A stretch of DNA of 64,000 bases from Pseudomonadota bacterium (GTDB lineage: Bacteria > Myxococcota_A > Polyangia > Haliangiales > Haliangiaceae), in NCBI GenBank assembly GCA_022360315.1, contig JAKSDA010000190.1, positions 1 through 64,000 on the forward strand. Direction: 5' to 3'. Made by a program: the position numbers and the translations under genes. How positions within the stretch are numbered: position 1 is the stretch's first letter; each line of letters opens with the position of its first letter. The notes under the pieces were generated by a model. The model searched no databases. It had not been told where the DNA came from and saw only the letters and a list, made by a program, of their open reading frames with translations. This document shows, piece after piece, positions 53,404-64,000 of the stretch.

Positions 53404-55397
53404 CGCTTGCTTCCTCGGGCAATAAACGGCCGGCCCTGCAGGTGCTGGGCCTTTTCGATACCAAAATAGGCCAGTAACGCGGGGGCAAAATCGATCAGGG
53501 ATGGCGCGCCGGATGAATCGCCAGACGAATTTTGGGCCAGCGGCAGCGGCTCGGAGCTGAAAAGAACCCCGGGAACATGAGACGCATCCATGCAGTGGTC
53601 GCCGCTCCACCGGTCGAGGTTGTCCTCGAGTACCAGCTCTCCGACAGCTCCGATCGCCGATTCGTCCGAGCTCCGGTAGCCGCGGGCAAAACCGACGATC
53701 AGATCCGGTGTTCTGTGCGGGTAGCTGCCAGACTCGGGCTGGTGTACCTGGGTGACCACTCGCTGTCCGGTTTCGGGATCGCGAAACTGTTCGAGCTCGC
53801 GCACCAGGCGATTGACCAGCGCGGCCTTATCGCGAGGAGACACTGCTCCGTATCGCTCGCGTCCGCGCAGATTGATGAAGATCTGGTTGAGTCCGAGTGC
53901 ATAAGCCTGGGTACGCGACCAGTCGATATGACCCAGCGGTCCATCGAGTTTTTTGACACCCGGTTGCCGCACAGCCAGATAGCCGCGCTCGGCCAGCCAC
54001 GTGTTGACATGTACTTTGCGCAGATAGGGGGCAAATCCGTGGTCCGACATGATAATGACTGGCGTCTCGGGCCCAGCTCGCTTCACGACATCGCCGATGA
54101 CGCCATCAATACGTTGGTAGAGATCGGGAATGACATGCGCGTAGCGCCGGTCATCGGGACCGGCGTCGGCCGCGAGAGTGCGCCAGAACACGTGCGATAC
54201 CAGGTCAATCGATGAGAAATACATAAACAATAGCCCGCTGTCGAAGCGATCGAGTTCGGCGTTGAGCATCCGCACCCGCTCCTCGAACACCAGGTCGACC
54301 TGGGCGAGAAACTCGTCCTCGGACAGAATGCCCGCAGCAAACGCCTTGGTATCGGCCGGCATTCCCTGGGTGTAATACCGGCCGGCCTGCTCGGCGAGCT
54401 GTGAAGCATAGTGTTCTGGTGCCGACAGCGGCATGGCCGGAGCCAGGGGATCCATATTCACTGGACTCACATACAGGGTCAGGTGAGGGCGCAGCGACTT
54501 CAGGTAAACCCGTACCATGCCGTGAATGTCACCGGCGAGCAGTCCGGGGTTGTAGGCTATCGGCACCCAATGGCTCCATTCGCCCGGCATCACGAGAATC
54601 TCAGCAAGGCCGATACGGACCAGAGCAACCTCGCGGTCCCGGTCGCGAACGACCTCGACTGCGAGTTCGAGAGGATCACCCTTGCTCGACAGCGGGTCGG
54701 GCGGACCGGGCAGGGACGAGCGGGCGCGCTGTTGGTCAAAAACCAGCTCGTGCACCTGACCGCCCGATGGGGTCTGTCCGACCAGATCGGGAGAGTCGGT
54801 GTAGACGTGAAACGTGCCGTAGGTTCCGAGCAGATCCGGCGTGCCCATTCCCGCCAGCACGCGCGCTCGACGCGCTCCGCTGGGCGGAAAATTGGCCGGT
54901 ATCTTGACAAACACCGACATCACATCGCCCCTGCTGAGCAGCTCCCAGATCGCGATTCCACCGCGCAGAAGCTCTACACTGGCGGATGAGGCGGGCAGGG
55001 TGAGCGGACCGATCTTGATGGTATCGCCCGGCTCGGTGCGCGAGGTCGACAGATAGGGCGCGAGGGCGTTGGGGTCGCGGTGCACGAAATCGTAGATCCC
55101 GTGGTCGTGCGGACCCGAACCGGTTATGAAGGTCGACCAGGCAACTGGACTCTGCGGCGGGTTGGTGGTACCGAGCGGCAAGAATGTACCGCGCTCGGCC
55201 AGGGCGGCGAGATTGGGCGTGCGACCCTCGCTCATATAGCGCTGGACGAGCTCCGGATCCATGCCGTCGATGCCCAAGACGATCAATGTGCCGGGCCGAG
55301 ATGCCGCCGAAGTCGACGACCCGGCGGTATGGTTGCCACAGGCAATGGCCAGCCCAGCGGCTGCCACCGCAATGGCGAGTACCGAGCAAGCCCTCAT
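53400..55397 (-). CDS. Alkaline-phosphatase-superfamily phosphodiesterase lipoprotein
   Basis: 665 residues. A signal peptide with lipobox (VAAAGLAIACGN) is followed by a type I phosphodiesterase/nucleotide pyrophosphatase fold: metal site VLGIDGMDPELVQRYM, nucleophile region TNPPQSPVAWSTFITG, then HDHGIYDFVHRD, MYFSSIDLVSHVFWR and VIIMSDHGFAPYLR. It releases phosphate or phospho-groups from an unidentified substrate in the periplasm. It overlaps the following 757-residue enzyme gene (4 bp) and the 105-residue gene (4 bp). The two phosphodiesterases in tandem share motif layout (S-P-V-A-W-S) and probably arose by duplication. Confidence 0.88.
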   Translation of the reverse strand: MRACSVLAIAVAAAGLAIACGNHTAGSSTSAASRPGTLIVLGIDGMDPELVQRYMSEGRTPNLAALAERGTFLPLGTTNPPQSPVAWSTFITGSGPHDHGIYDFVHRDPNALAPYLSTSRTEPGDTIKIGPLTLPASSASVELLRGGIAIWELLSRGDVMSVFVKIPANFPPSGARRARVLAGMGTPDLLGTYGTFHVYTDSPDLVGQTPSGGQVHELVFDQQRARSSLPGPPDPLSSKGDPLELAVEVVRDRDREVALVRIGLAEILVMPGEWSHWVPIAYNPGLLAGDIHGMVRVYLKSLRPHLTLYVSPVNMDPLAPAMPLSAPEHYASQLAEQAGRYYTQGMPADTKAFAAGILSEDEFLAQVDLVFEERVRMLNAELDRFDSGLLFMYFSSIDLVSHVFWRTLAADAGPDDRRYAHVIPDLYQRIDGVIGDVVKRAGPETPVIIMSDHGFAPYLRKVHVNTWLAERGYLAVRQPGVKKLDGPLGHIDWSRTQAYALGLNQIFINLRGRERYGAVSPRDKAALVNRLVRELEQFRDPETGQRVVTQVHQPESGSYPHRTPDLIVGFARGYRSSDESAIGAVGELVLEDNLDRWSGDHCMDASHVPGVLFSSEPLPLAQNSSGDSSGAPSLIDFAPALLAYFGIEKAQHLQGRPFIARGSKR

Positions 55398-57667
55398 GTC
55401 ACCAGCGTGGAGCCGTCCATATACGCCGGCACTGGCACGCCAAATAGGTCGAGCAGAGTGGGCGCCAGGTCGGCGATTGATGGGTCTTGGTCACCGGCTG
55501 CTGCGAGAGGTCGGTCTGCAAACAAAACGCCGGGAACCAGTTTGGGGTCGATACAGTGGTCACCGCTCCAGGCGCGCGTATTGTCGGAAAATACCTCGCC
55601 GCTGGCGATACCGCGGACGCCCTCCCACGACGCGCGCCAACCCGCTGCGTATCCCACGATGAGGTCCGGCGCGTTCTCGGCGTACGGTCCGCGATACAGT
55701 CGGTGCGCCGGGTAGGCCTCGCTGATCGCCACCTCACCCACATCGGTGTCTTCGAGCCCGGTGAGCTTTTGCGCGATCTCGTCGGCGAGCGCCTGCGCTT
55801 TTTCGCCCGCCTCGACAATGCCGTGCGCCTCGCGACCCTTGATATTGAGAAAGATCCCGCCCAGCCCGAGCGCAAACGCACTGGTACGACTCCAGTCGAC
55901 GTCGCGGAACCACTCACCTGAACCGTCTTTGTCCGTCTCGAGGGCCAGATAGCCGTTGTCTCGCAACCACGCGTTGAGATTGACGCCGCGACGAAACGTC
56001 TGAAATCCGTGGTCCGAAAGCACAATGACCAAGGTATGGGGATCGTCTTTGATCTCGTCGAGCACCCGCCCGATCATCTCGTCCATGCGGGTATAGGTCT
56101 CTTCGATCACCTTGCCCCAGCGCTCGCTGTCGCCATTGTCGGTGCCAGCGCTGGCCCGCAGTGCCGGATGGCCCTGGTCCAGATAGCGCATGAACATGTG
56201 CTGAATCCGGTCGGTTCCGTCAAATACACAGGCGAGGACACCGCGTCGGGTGCGACGCAGCATTTTGAAAAACATCGCCTCGCGTTCGCGGTGATTCTCC
56301 CACGCCTGCTCGAGAAATGCCTGCTCGTCGAGAACGCCTTCATTGAGCGCCCAGGTATCCTCGGCCAGGCCCAGCGTGGCAAAACGGCCGATAAGGCGGG
56401 CGAGGAATATCGAAAAAATGCGGGGGTGCGAAATGGGCAGGATCGGCGCCGCCGGATCGATGTTGATCGGCGTGACATACATGCGGAATCGAGACTCGCC
56501 CACATCGAGCAGGCGAAAGCGACAGATGCCGCGCAGCTTGAAGCCGAGTCTCATCGGAAACGCCACCTCGACCCACTCGGTGTACCTTCCGGTCTCGAGC
56601 ACAATTCGCTTGCGACCAATGCGAAGCTCAGCGCGTTTGTGGTCGGGGTCGAGCCGGATCGATAGCGGCAATTTCAGCTGCTGGCCGTCGCGCCGCATTG
56701 GATTGGGCGGCCCGTGGAGATGACTTTCGATGCGATCGCCCTCAATGACGACGTCGATGCGATTGCCTCCGATCCCTTCGGCGTCGTGCTCAGCCATGGG
56801 ATGATGCGACCCGTCGCCAGTTCGATCGCTGTCAGTGCCCGGCTCGGCCGGCTCGGCGGTGGCGTAATAGGCATAGGTTCCCTGGCTGCCCTTCAGATCG
56901 GGCACACACATCGCCGATAGCAGCGTGCCGGGAAATTTTTGTGGGGGAAACGTGATCGGCACTCGCAGGATCGAGCACGGAATCCGGTAGCGGCCGAGGA
57001 TGTCCCAGAACGGCCGACTCTTGCGCAATAGCTTCAGTTGCGGCTTACCGATGGGGATCTGCAAATTGCCGACCCGCAGATGCCGTCCCGGAGGAGCCAC
57101 CTCGGCGGACGACAGATCCGGTCGATAGCTGCGCGGATCGCGGGTGAGAAAGTCAAAAATGCCGTGCTTGGCCGGATTGACGCCAGTGGCAAACGAACTC
57201 CACGCCACTGGAGACATGGCGGGGAAGGTGGTCTGCAGTCTTTGGTAGGTGCCCTTTTGGGCGATTGCTTTCAGCGTGGGCAGTTTGCCATCAGCCATGA
57301 ACCGGTCGACCAGATTGGGATCGAGGCCGTCCAGCCCGATCACCACGGCACGGCGGATGTGTGGCGGTTTGGGTGGACGCTTGCTGGTCAACAGTCGCCA
57401 GACCCAGCGCAGCGGCCACAACAAAAGCCCGACCAGGACCAGTACTGTCGATACCAGCAGGGCAAGCGCCGTAGTGGCGACTGCGATCCCCGCGCCCGGC
57501 CCGACGTACGCGTGTGCGGTTTGCGGCACGGCGACCGCGCACACAAAGGCCAGGACGAATATCAGCTGACGCACGGCCGGCCGGTCGGAACCGCGCCTCG
57601 CATTCCGCACCGGTCTGTCCGACTGTTGCACCGAGACCAGCGATCGCAGCAAAGCGGACCACCCCAC
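55394..57667 (-). CDS. Alkaline-phosphatase-superfamily phosphodiesterase, second copy
   Basis: About 757 residues, homologous in motif layout to the next gene. A signal-like segment (LIFVLAFVCAVAVPQTAHAY) and a further hydrophobic stretch (TALALLVSTVLVLVGLLLW) precede the enzyme domain: AVVIGLDGLDPNLVDRFM, TFPAMSPVAWSSFATG, KHGIFDFLTRDP, and VIVLSDHGFQTFRRG (second metal site). So it is probably anchored in the inner membrane, facing outward. The start is uncertain: GTG 57667 lies one base after the sulfatase-like stop, and codons upstream of it are inside that gene. Confidence 0.82.
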   Translation of the reverse strand: MGWSALLRSLVSVQQSDRPVRNARRGSDRPAVRQLIFVLAFVCAVAVPQTAHAYVGPGAGIAVATTALALLVSTVLVLVGLLLWPLRWVWRLLTSKRPPKPPHIRRAVVIGLDGLDPNLVDRFMADGKLPTLKAIAQKGTYQRLQTTFPAMSPVAWSSFATGVNPAKHGIFDFLTRDPRSYRPDLSSAEVAPPGRHLRVGNLQIPIGKPQLKLLRKSRPFWDILGRYRIPCSILRVPITFPPQKFPGTLLSAMCVPDLKGSQGTYAYYATAEPAEPGTDSDRTGDGSHHPMAEHDAEGIGGNRIDVVIEGDRIESHLHGPPNPMRRDGQQLKLPLSIRLDPDHKRAELRIGRKRIVLETGRYTEWVEVAFPMRLGFKLRGICRFRLLDVGESRFRMYVTPINIDPAAPILPISHPRIFSIFLARLIGRFATLGLAEDTWALNEGVLDEQAFLEQAWENHREREAMFFKMLRRTRRGVLACVFDGTDRIQHMFMRYLDQGHPALRASAGTDNGDSERWGKVIEETYTRMDEMIGRVLDEIKDDPHTLVIVLSDHGFQTFRRGVNLNAWLRDNGYLALETDKDGSGEWFRDVDWSRTSAFALGLGGIFLNIKGREAHGIVEAGEKAQALADEIAQKLTGLEDTDVGEVAISEAYPAHRLYRGPYAENAPDLIVGYAAGWRASWEGVRGIASGEVFSDNTRAWSGDHCIDPKLVPGVLFADRPLAAAGDQDPSIADLAPTLLDLFGVPVPAYMDGSTLVT

Positions 57668-57668
57668 T

Positions 57669-60104
<2,436 letters not shown>

Positions 60105-60218
60105 GGTTTCCGATCCAGCTGCAACTCAATTGAAACAAAGAAATGCAGGCTATCCTGGGCAGAGTAGTAGCCATTTCCAGGCAAGTCCAGTTCTCGCCCA
60201 GATAAACTGGGCGCCACC

Positions 60219-61703
60219 ATGCGTGTCCTATATGTTGATGTGGATTGCCTGCGGCCCGATCACCTGGGGTGTTTTGGCTACCACCGTTCCACGTCTCCGG
60301 CCATCGACGAGATCGCACGAGACGGGTTGCGGTTGAACAATGTTTACGTTTCCGACGCACCGTGTTTGCCCAGTCGGACGGCGCTATTTTCGGGACGTCT
60401 CGGCGTCCACACAGGAGTGATCAATCACGGTGGCGCGGCCGCCGATCCCTTCATCGAGGGCTATTCCCGCGGCTTCAGTTCCATGCTGGGACGGACCAGC
60501 TGGATGCGGTGTTTGCGCAATGCAGGACTGCGTACGGCGACTGTGAGCCCATTTGGTGAACGTCACTCTGCCTGGCATTTTTATGCCAACTTCAACGATG
60601 TTGTGAACACCGGACGGCGCGGGCTGGAGCGCGCCGACGAAATCGCACCGGCTGCGATCGACTGGTTGAGGCGCAATGGAGGGGATCCGCATTGGTTCCT
60701 GCACATCAACATGTGGGATCCGCACACGCCCTATCGATCTCCTGCCGCTGTGGTCGAGGGCTTTAGCGGTTCAGCGCTGCCCGACTGGTACAGTGAAAAA
60801 ATCCGAGCGGCGCACTGGCAGGGTTGCGGTCCGCATTCGGCGCGTGAAGTGATTGGTTTTGACGATCGACCGCCCGCCGACTACACTGCAGCGTATCCAC
60901 TGCAGCCCACGTCGATCGGGTCCATGAAAGACGCCCGGCGTATGTTTGACGGCTATGATGCCGGCGTGATGTACGCAGATCGACATCTCAGTGACATCGT
61001 TGCCGTATTGCGAGATCTCGGGATTTACGATGACGTCGCCATCCTGGTCAGTTCCGATCACGGTGAAAACCTGGGCGAGCTAAACATCTATGGTGATCAT
61101 CACACAGCCGACGAAGCGACCTGCCATGTCCCGTTGATCCTGCGCTGGCCGGGTATCACGGATGATCTGGCCGGTTCGGTGTGGAGCGGTATCCACTACC
61201 AGGTAGACGTTGCCGCGACGATCGTCGAGCTGGTCGGCGGTTCTGTTCCATCCAACTGGGATGGGCAGAGTTTTTCACCATCACTGCGTCGCGGAGATGA
61301 TACGGGACGGCCGTATGTGGTGCTCAGCCAGGGGGCGTGGACCTGTCAGCGGTCGATTCGCTTCCGCCAGGGCGATCGCGAGTGGCTGTGCATCCGCACG
61401 TATCACGACGGCTACCACGGATTTCCCAACCTCATGTTGTTCGACCTCGCCACCGACCCCCACGAGCAGACCGATCTTGCCGATCAGCATTCCACTGTTG
61501 TCGCCAGGGCCCTCGCACTGCTGGACGACTGGCATGGTGAGATGATGCGTTCGGCCACTCATCCCATCGATCCAATGTGGACGGTACTGGGCGAGGGCGG
61601 GCCGAAGCACACGCGCGGACAGCTTCCAGCGTATCTCGAGCGACTTCGCACCACAGATCGGCAACAATGGGCGGAACATCTCGCCGTCCGACACAACGCG
61701 TAA
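60219..61703 (+). CDS. Formylglycine-dependent sulfatase
   Basis: 494 residues, cytoplasmic in appearance (no signal peptide). Metal ligands are in [20 protein letters not shown]. The formylglycine site is C49 in [15 protein letters not shown], the canonical C-x-P-S-R, so C49 must be oxidised to act. [16 protein letters not shown] and [20 protein letters not shown] complete the sulfatase pattern. The substrate is unknown. The gene is divergent from the phosphodiesterase operon. A SUMF1-domain gene is 1.7 kb away, but it lacks the cysteines needed for C49 modification. Confidence 0.9.
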   Translation: MRVLYVDVDCLRPDHLGCFGYHRSTSPAIDEIARDGLRLNNVYVSDAPCLPSRTALFSGRLGVHTGVINHGGAAADPFIEGYSRGFSSMLGRTSWMRCLRNAGLRTATVSPFGERHSAWHFYANFNDVVNTGRRGLERADEIAPAAIDWLRRNGGDPHWFLHINMWDPHTPYRSPAAVVEGFSGSALPDWYSEKIRAAHWQGCGPHSAREVIGFDDRPPADYTAAYPLQPTSIGSMKDARRMFDGYDAGVMYADRHLSDIVAVLRDLGIYDDVAILVSSDHGENLGELNIYGDHHTADEATCHVPLILRWPGITDDLAGSVWSGIHYQVDVAATIVELVGGSVPSNWDGQSFSPSLRRGDDTGRPYVVLSQGAWTCQRSIRFRQGDREWLCIRTYHDGYHGFPNLMLFDLATDPHEQTDLADQHSTVVARALALLDDWHGEMMRSATHPIDPMWTVLGEGGPKHTRGQLPAYLERLRTTDRQQWAEHLAVRHNA

Positions 61704-62124
61704 TCGTGGTTGAACCAAAATGTCGTAATAGACGAGACACGTTGCATCGAGGCCGAACGCGGCGCGAGATTAGAACTGAAAATGGTCGATAGCAATTGTA
61801 AGCTATAGCACTGACCTGAAAGCAACGCTGGGCGCACTGACCGTGGCCGCTGATTCAGATCGGCCACGAGCTGAGAGTCGCGACAATGAGTTCATCACAC
61901 TGCTCGTCTTATTGGTTGTGGATCCGATGAGTCGTTTTACTTTGTCATATCTTTATAATTCACGGGGCTGAATATTCATCTCACTTTGAGCTGCACACGA
62001 TGGATAATATTTAACGGATCCAAAAACGGTGCATATTCACGTACAATGGAGATTGGCAACATGCATACAGTGTGCATGTTGAGACCCTGGACACTCTCGC
62101 CGGCGTCGCCATGGGGACCGATAA
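61704..62124. other. AT-rich intergenic region between convergent genes
   Basis: About 420 bp, low in G+C, between the sulfatase and the ADYC gene which converge on it. No gene is supported. An inverted repeat sits at 62057-62081, close to the 3' end of the ADYC gene. Confidence 0.5.
62057..62081. repeat. Inverted repeat, 9-bp arms
   Basis: Arms caacatgca (62057-62065) and tgcatgttg (62073-62081) around tacagtg. No T-run follows on either strand within a few bases, so it may be a terminator stem without a U-tract or a regulator site. Confidence 0.6.
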
Positions 62125-63246
62125 CTACCGCCTCTGACGTGACTCCGAGTCGGGCGGGGCACTCCGCACATAAATCGTGGCGGTTTGGCGACCCGCACTC
62201 GGGGCGACCCAGTGGCACGCGGATCCGATGCGGTCACGGCAATCGGCGACGAGATCGGAATGGCGCGGATGCAACACAAAAATCGCGCCATTTTCATCCC
62301 ACCCCGACTCCATTGTGAAGCCCTGGCTCGTCTCGGGTAAATTCAAACCGTAGACGTCAAACAAATCGATCGATGTACTGTCACGGGTGTAGGAAACTCC
62401 ATTGTCACAATATTCGGCGCGGGCCGCACGAGTGCACGCCACGTGCAAGGGTTTTAGGCTCACCGAGCCCCGACCCGGTACATCGACTGACTGCCACGGC
62501 TGGTAGCCCCACATGCGGACGCATCTGGACACCACACCGCGGGCGCATGAAAATGTATATCCAGAAGGATGCCAGGTCCCATCGTTATCCCAGCGGCCGG
62601 TCACGAATAGACCCATGGTGGTATTGCCATCGGCAGGATCACAAACCGGTATCCAGCGCTGCGAGCCCATGGTGGATGATGCTGTGTATTCGACCCGGTA
62701 CAATCCGAGTTTGCTGTTGCTCGAACCTACATGGATCGCGTTCGTGGATCGGTCGAGCACAGCGTCGGCAATGCGAAACCACAGTTTCGTGCATTGCCCG
62801 CCGGAGCACCGCGTCTCGGTCCACTGCATACCGACAAGGTCAGCCGGCCCGACAACGCGCACGGCTTCGTATCCCGTATGACGCCGGCGTTCGATCGCCT
62901 CGATCACATCGCCGCTGAACTGGACCAACTCGACTGCTGTGCCATCCTCGAGCGTGGCGAAAAAAGACTCGCCTTGCAGCCAGCGCGGCTCCGCGTCCGG
63001 CAATGCAGTGCCTTGCCAGGTGGTGCCCTGCGGGCTTCTGCGCTCGACGACGAATTCTTCCGCGACCTCTGCTGCGCGAGCCTGGGCCCCGGTTGCCAGG
63101 GTGGCGAGCACTGCGCAGGCGAGGCGCATGTACCAGCCACTACTCGCATTGTGGCGCGTGGGCTGACCGGGCCGCCGCTGCCGCGGATGCCGGTGAAAAA
63201 ACGCCCCTGACGCTTTCGGTTCCGTATACAACGTATTCGATTTCAT
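62125..63246 (-). CDS. ADYC-domain secreted protein
   Basis: 373 residues. A long basic N-region leads to a signal-like helix (YMRLACAVLATLATGAQARA). The rest carries many cysteines and the ADYC-type core KPLHVACTRAARAEYCDNG followed by VSYTRDSTSIDLFDVYGLNL, a domain known mainly from Myxococcota, here with A-E-Y-C. GMQWTETRCSGGQCTKLWF, WIPVCDPADGNTTMGLF and FSCARGVVSRCVRMWGY are the preceding conserved blocks. Function unknown; probably secreted and disulfide-rich. ATG 63246 has aggagag 6 nt upstream; an internal ATG at 63129 gives a tighter signal peptide but has no ribosome site. Confidence 0.85.
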   Translation of the reverse strand: MKSNTLYTEPKASGAFFHRHPRQRRPGQPTRHNASSGWYMRLACAVLATLATGAQARAAEVAEEFVVERRSPQGTTWQGTALPDAEPRWLQGESFFATLEDGTAVELVQFSGDVIEAIERRRHTGYEAVRVVGPADLVGMQWTETRCSGGQCTKLWFRIADAVLDRSTNAIHVGSSNSKLGLYRVEYTASSTMGSQRWIPVCDPADGNTTMGLFVTGRWDNDGTWHPSGYTFSCARGVVSRCVRMWGYQPWQSVDVPGRGSVSLKPLHVACTRAARAEYCDNGVSYTRDSTSIDLFDVYGLNLPETSQGFTMESGWDENGAIFVLHPRHSDLVADCRDRIGSACHWVAPSAGRQTATIYVRSAPPDSESRQRR

Positions 63247-63441
63247 GGCTTTCTCTCCTGTCGTGGCGAACGCGTGCTGAGGCACAGTGCGCTCGCAAAC
63301 GTGGTCGGATCGGGCAGCGCTGCTATTCGTACTGCGCTGCCCCTCTGAGCAGGAATACGACCAGGACACGGAGAGCCCGCCAGCTATCCGCAGTTTTTCG
63401 AGCTCACCTGCGCGGTTCAGAGCGCGTGAGCTCGCGAGTAG

Positions 63442-64000
63442 TCAACGATCCCCGGCATTCGGAGGAACCGAAGCACAGACGCGAAAACCGACATACGGCA
63501 AACTCTGATCGGGTGTGATACTCCAGCTATTGTAAACCCGACCGTCGATGGCGGGATGAAAGAACGAGCCACCGCGTACAACAAGGCGTTTCTGGCTGGC
63601 GTCGGGATCGCTGACAGCCGCAACAACGCCACCCGGCGATGTGGCAATGGGCCGGGTCATTTCGCCGATGTTTCCGACCATATCGTATATGCCAAACGGG
63701 CTGGCGCTGTGCGGGTGCGAACCTACCTGGTCGGGTCCGAATGCACGTGGCACACGGCCATACGTTTTGTCGTAATTGGCCTCATTGGCCGACAGTGCAT
63801 TGCCATGCGGAAACATGCGAGCATCGGCGCCACGTGCGGCTCGCTCCCATTGTTCTTCGGTGCATAATTCTGCGCCACGCACGCCCCTGGTCTGGCGCAG
63901 CCAGGCCAGATAGAGCTCGACTTGCTTGCCCGACACTCCACTGACCGGAAAGCTCAGCCAGTTTTGCCGGCTGCGGATCTTTCGCTCCTCATAGAACAGC
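63442..64000 (-). CDS. SUMF1 (FGE-sulfatase)-domain protein, partial
   Basis: C-terminal part of a protein that continues past the right edge; the frame is open to 64000 (RQNWLSFPVSGVSGKQVELY). Family landmarks are LCTEEQWERAARGADARMFP, HGNALSANEANYD, ASPFGIYDMVGNIGEMTR, RLVVRGGSFFHP and YVGFRVCAS. The two active-site cysteines that human SUMF1 and aerobic bacterial FGEs carry after the RGGS motif are absent (F/H/P... instead), so this is more like a structural or EgtB/PvdO-type relative than a true formylglycine-generating enzyme. Confidence 0.82.
   Translation of the reverse strand, partial: LFYEERKIRSRQNWLSFPVSGVSGKQVELYLAWLRQTRGVRGAELCTEEQWERAARGADARMFPHGNALSANEANYDKTYGRVPRAFGPDQVGSHPHSASPFGIYDMVGNIGEMTRPIATSPGGVVAAVSDPDASQKRLVVRGGSFFHPAIDGRVYNSWSITPDQSLPYVGFRVCASVPPNAGDR

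Noticed and set aside
63442..64000. True formylglycine-generating enzyme for the nearby sulfatase
   Set aside because: The active-site cysteine pair expected after RGGS is not present.

Overview
The window looks like a chromosomal segment of a Myxococcota-type (former Deltaproteobacteria) bacterium. This is inferred from the high G+C, the Hanks-type kinase with a PEGA-like tail, the many short-signal lipoproteins (Kelch, CotH, di-haem, ADYC), PilZ paralogues, the NtrC-type regulator without a partner kinase, and the WS/DGAT acyltransferase. UGA is an ordinary stop in most genes (many ATGA overlaps), so the genetic code is standard.

Layout. 0.25-4.9 kb: Kelch lipoprotein and PEGA/TPR-like secreted protein, divergent from a Ser/Thr kinase. 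4.9-9.1 kb: ABC-2 exporter operon ending in a DUF1156-type DNA methylase. 9.3-15 kb: DUF2277, RluA-type pseudouridine synthase, MoeA, and a large HEAT-repeat protein. 15.1-21.7 kb: a compact plus-strand block of a double-GHKL ATPase, receiver-domain protein, unknown protein, Gp37/Gp68 (DUF5131) protein and TcmP, resembling an uncharacterised defence or conflict module; a GNAT and an MCP-like protein follow. 23.7-29.3 kb: minus-strand accessory genes (membrane methyltransferase, haem-oxygenase-like diiron protein, FeeM/LuxI-like acyltransferase, fatty-acid desaturase, MpaB-type oxygenase) that look like a small undescribed lipid or specialised-metabolite locus around an AT-rich spacer. 29.7-36 kb: an SDR, then a five-gene minus-strand operon from an AstA-like acyltransferase to a sigma-54 activator and a zinc-ribbon membrane protein.

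36.5-38 kb holds the most striking feature. A caspase-like (C14) peptidase has an in-frame UGA exactly at the catalytic cysteine (D-C-UGA-H-S). The caspase fold continues in frame after it, and a 9-bp hairpin with a G in loop position 2 begins 13 nt after the UGA, as in bacterial SECIS elements. I read it as a candidate selenocysteine caspase; a nonsense-mutated pseudogene is the main alternative.

38-50 kb: PilZ proteins, CotH lipoprotein, cdsA-uppS, PspA, a GspC-like PDZ protein, a LysR regulator divergent from RNA 2'-phosphotransferase KptA, and di-haem lipoprotein genes. 50.7-60.1 kb: a tight six-gene minus-strand operon with three alkaline-phosphatase-superfamily enzymes, two unknown proteins and a wax ester synthase/DGAT. 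60.2-64 kb: a formylglycine-type sulfatase, an ADYC-domain protein, and the C-terminal part of a SUMF1-domain protein running off the right edge. No tRNA, rRNA, CRISPR array, insertion sequence or prophage was recognised.
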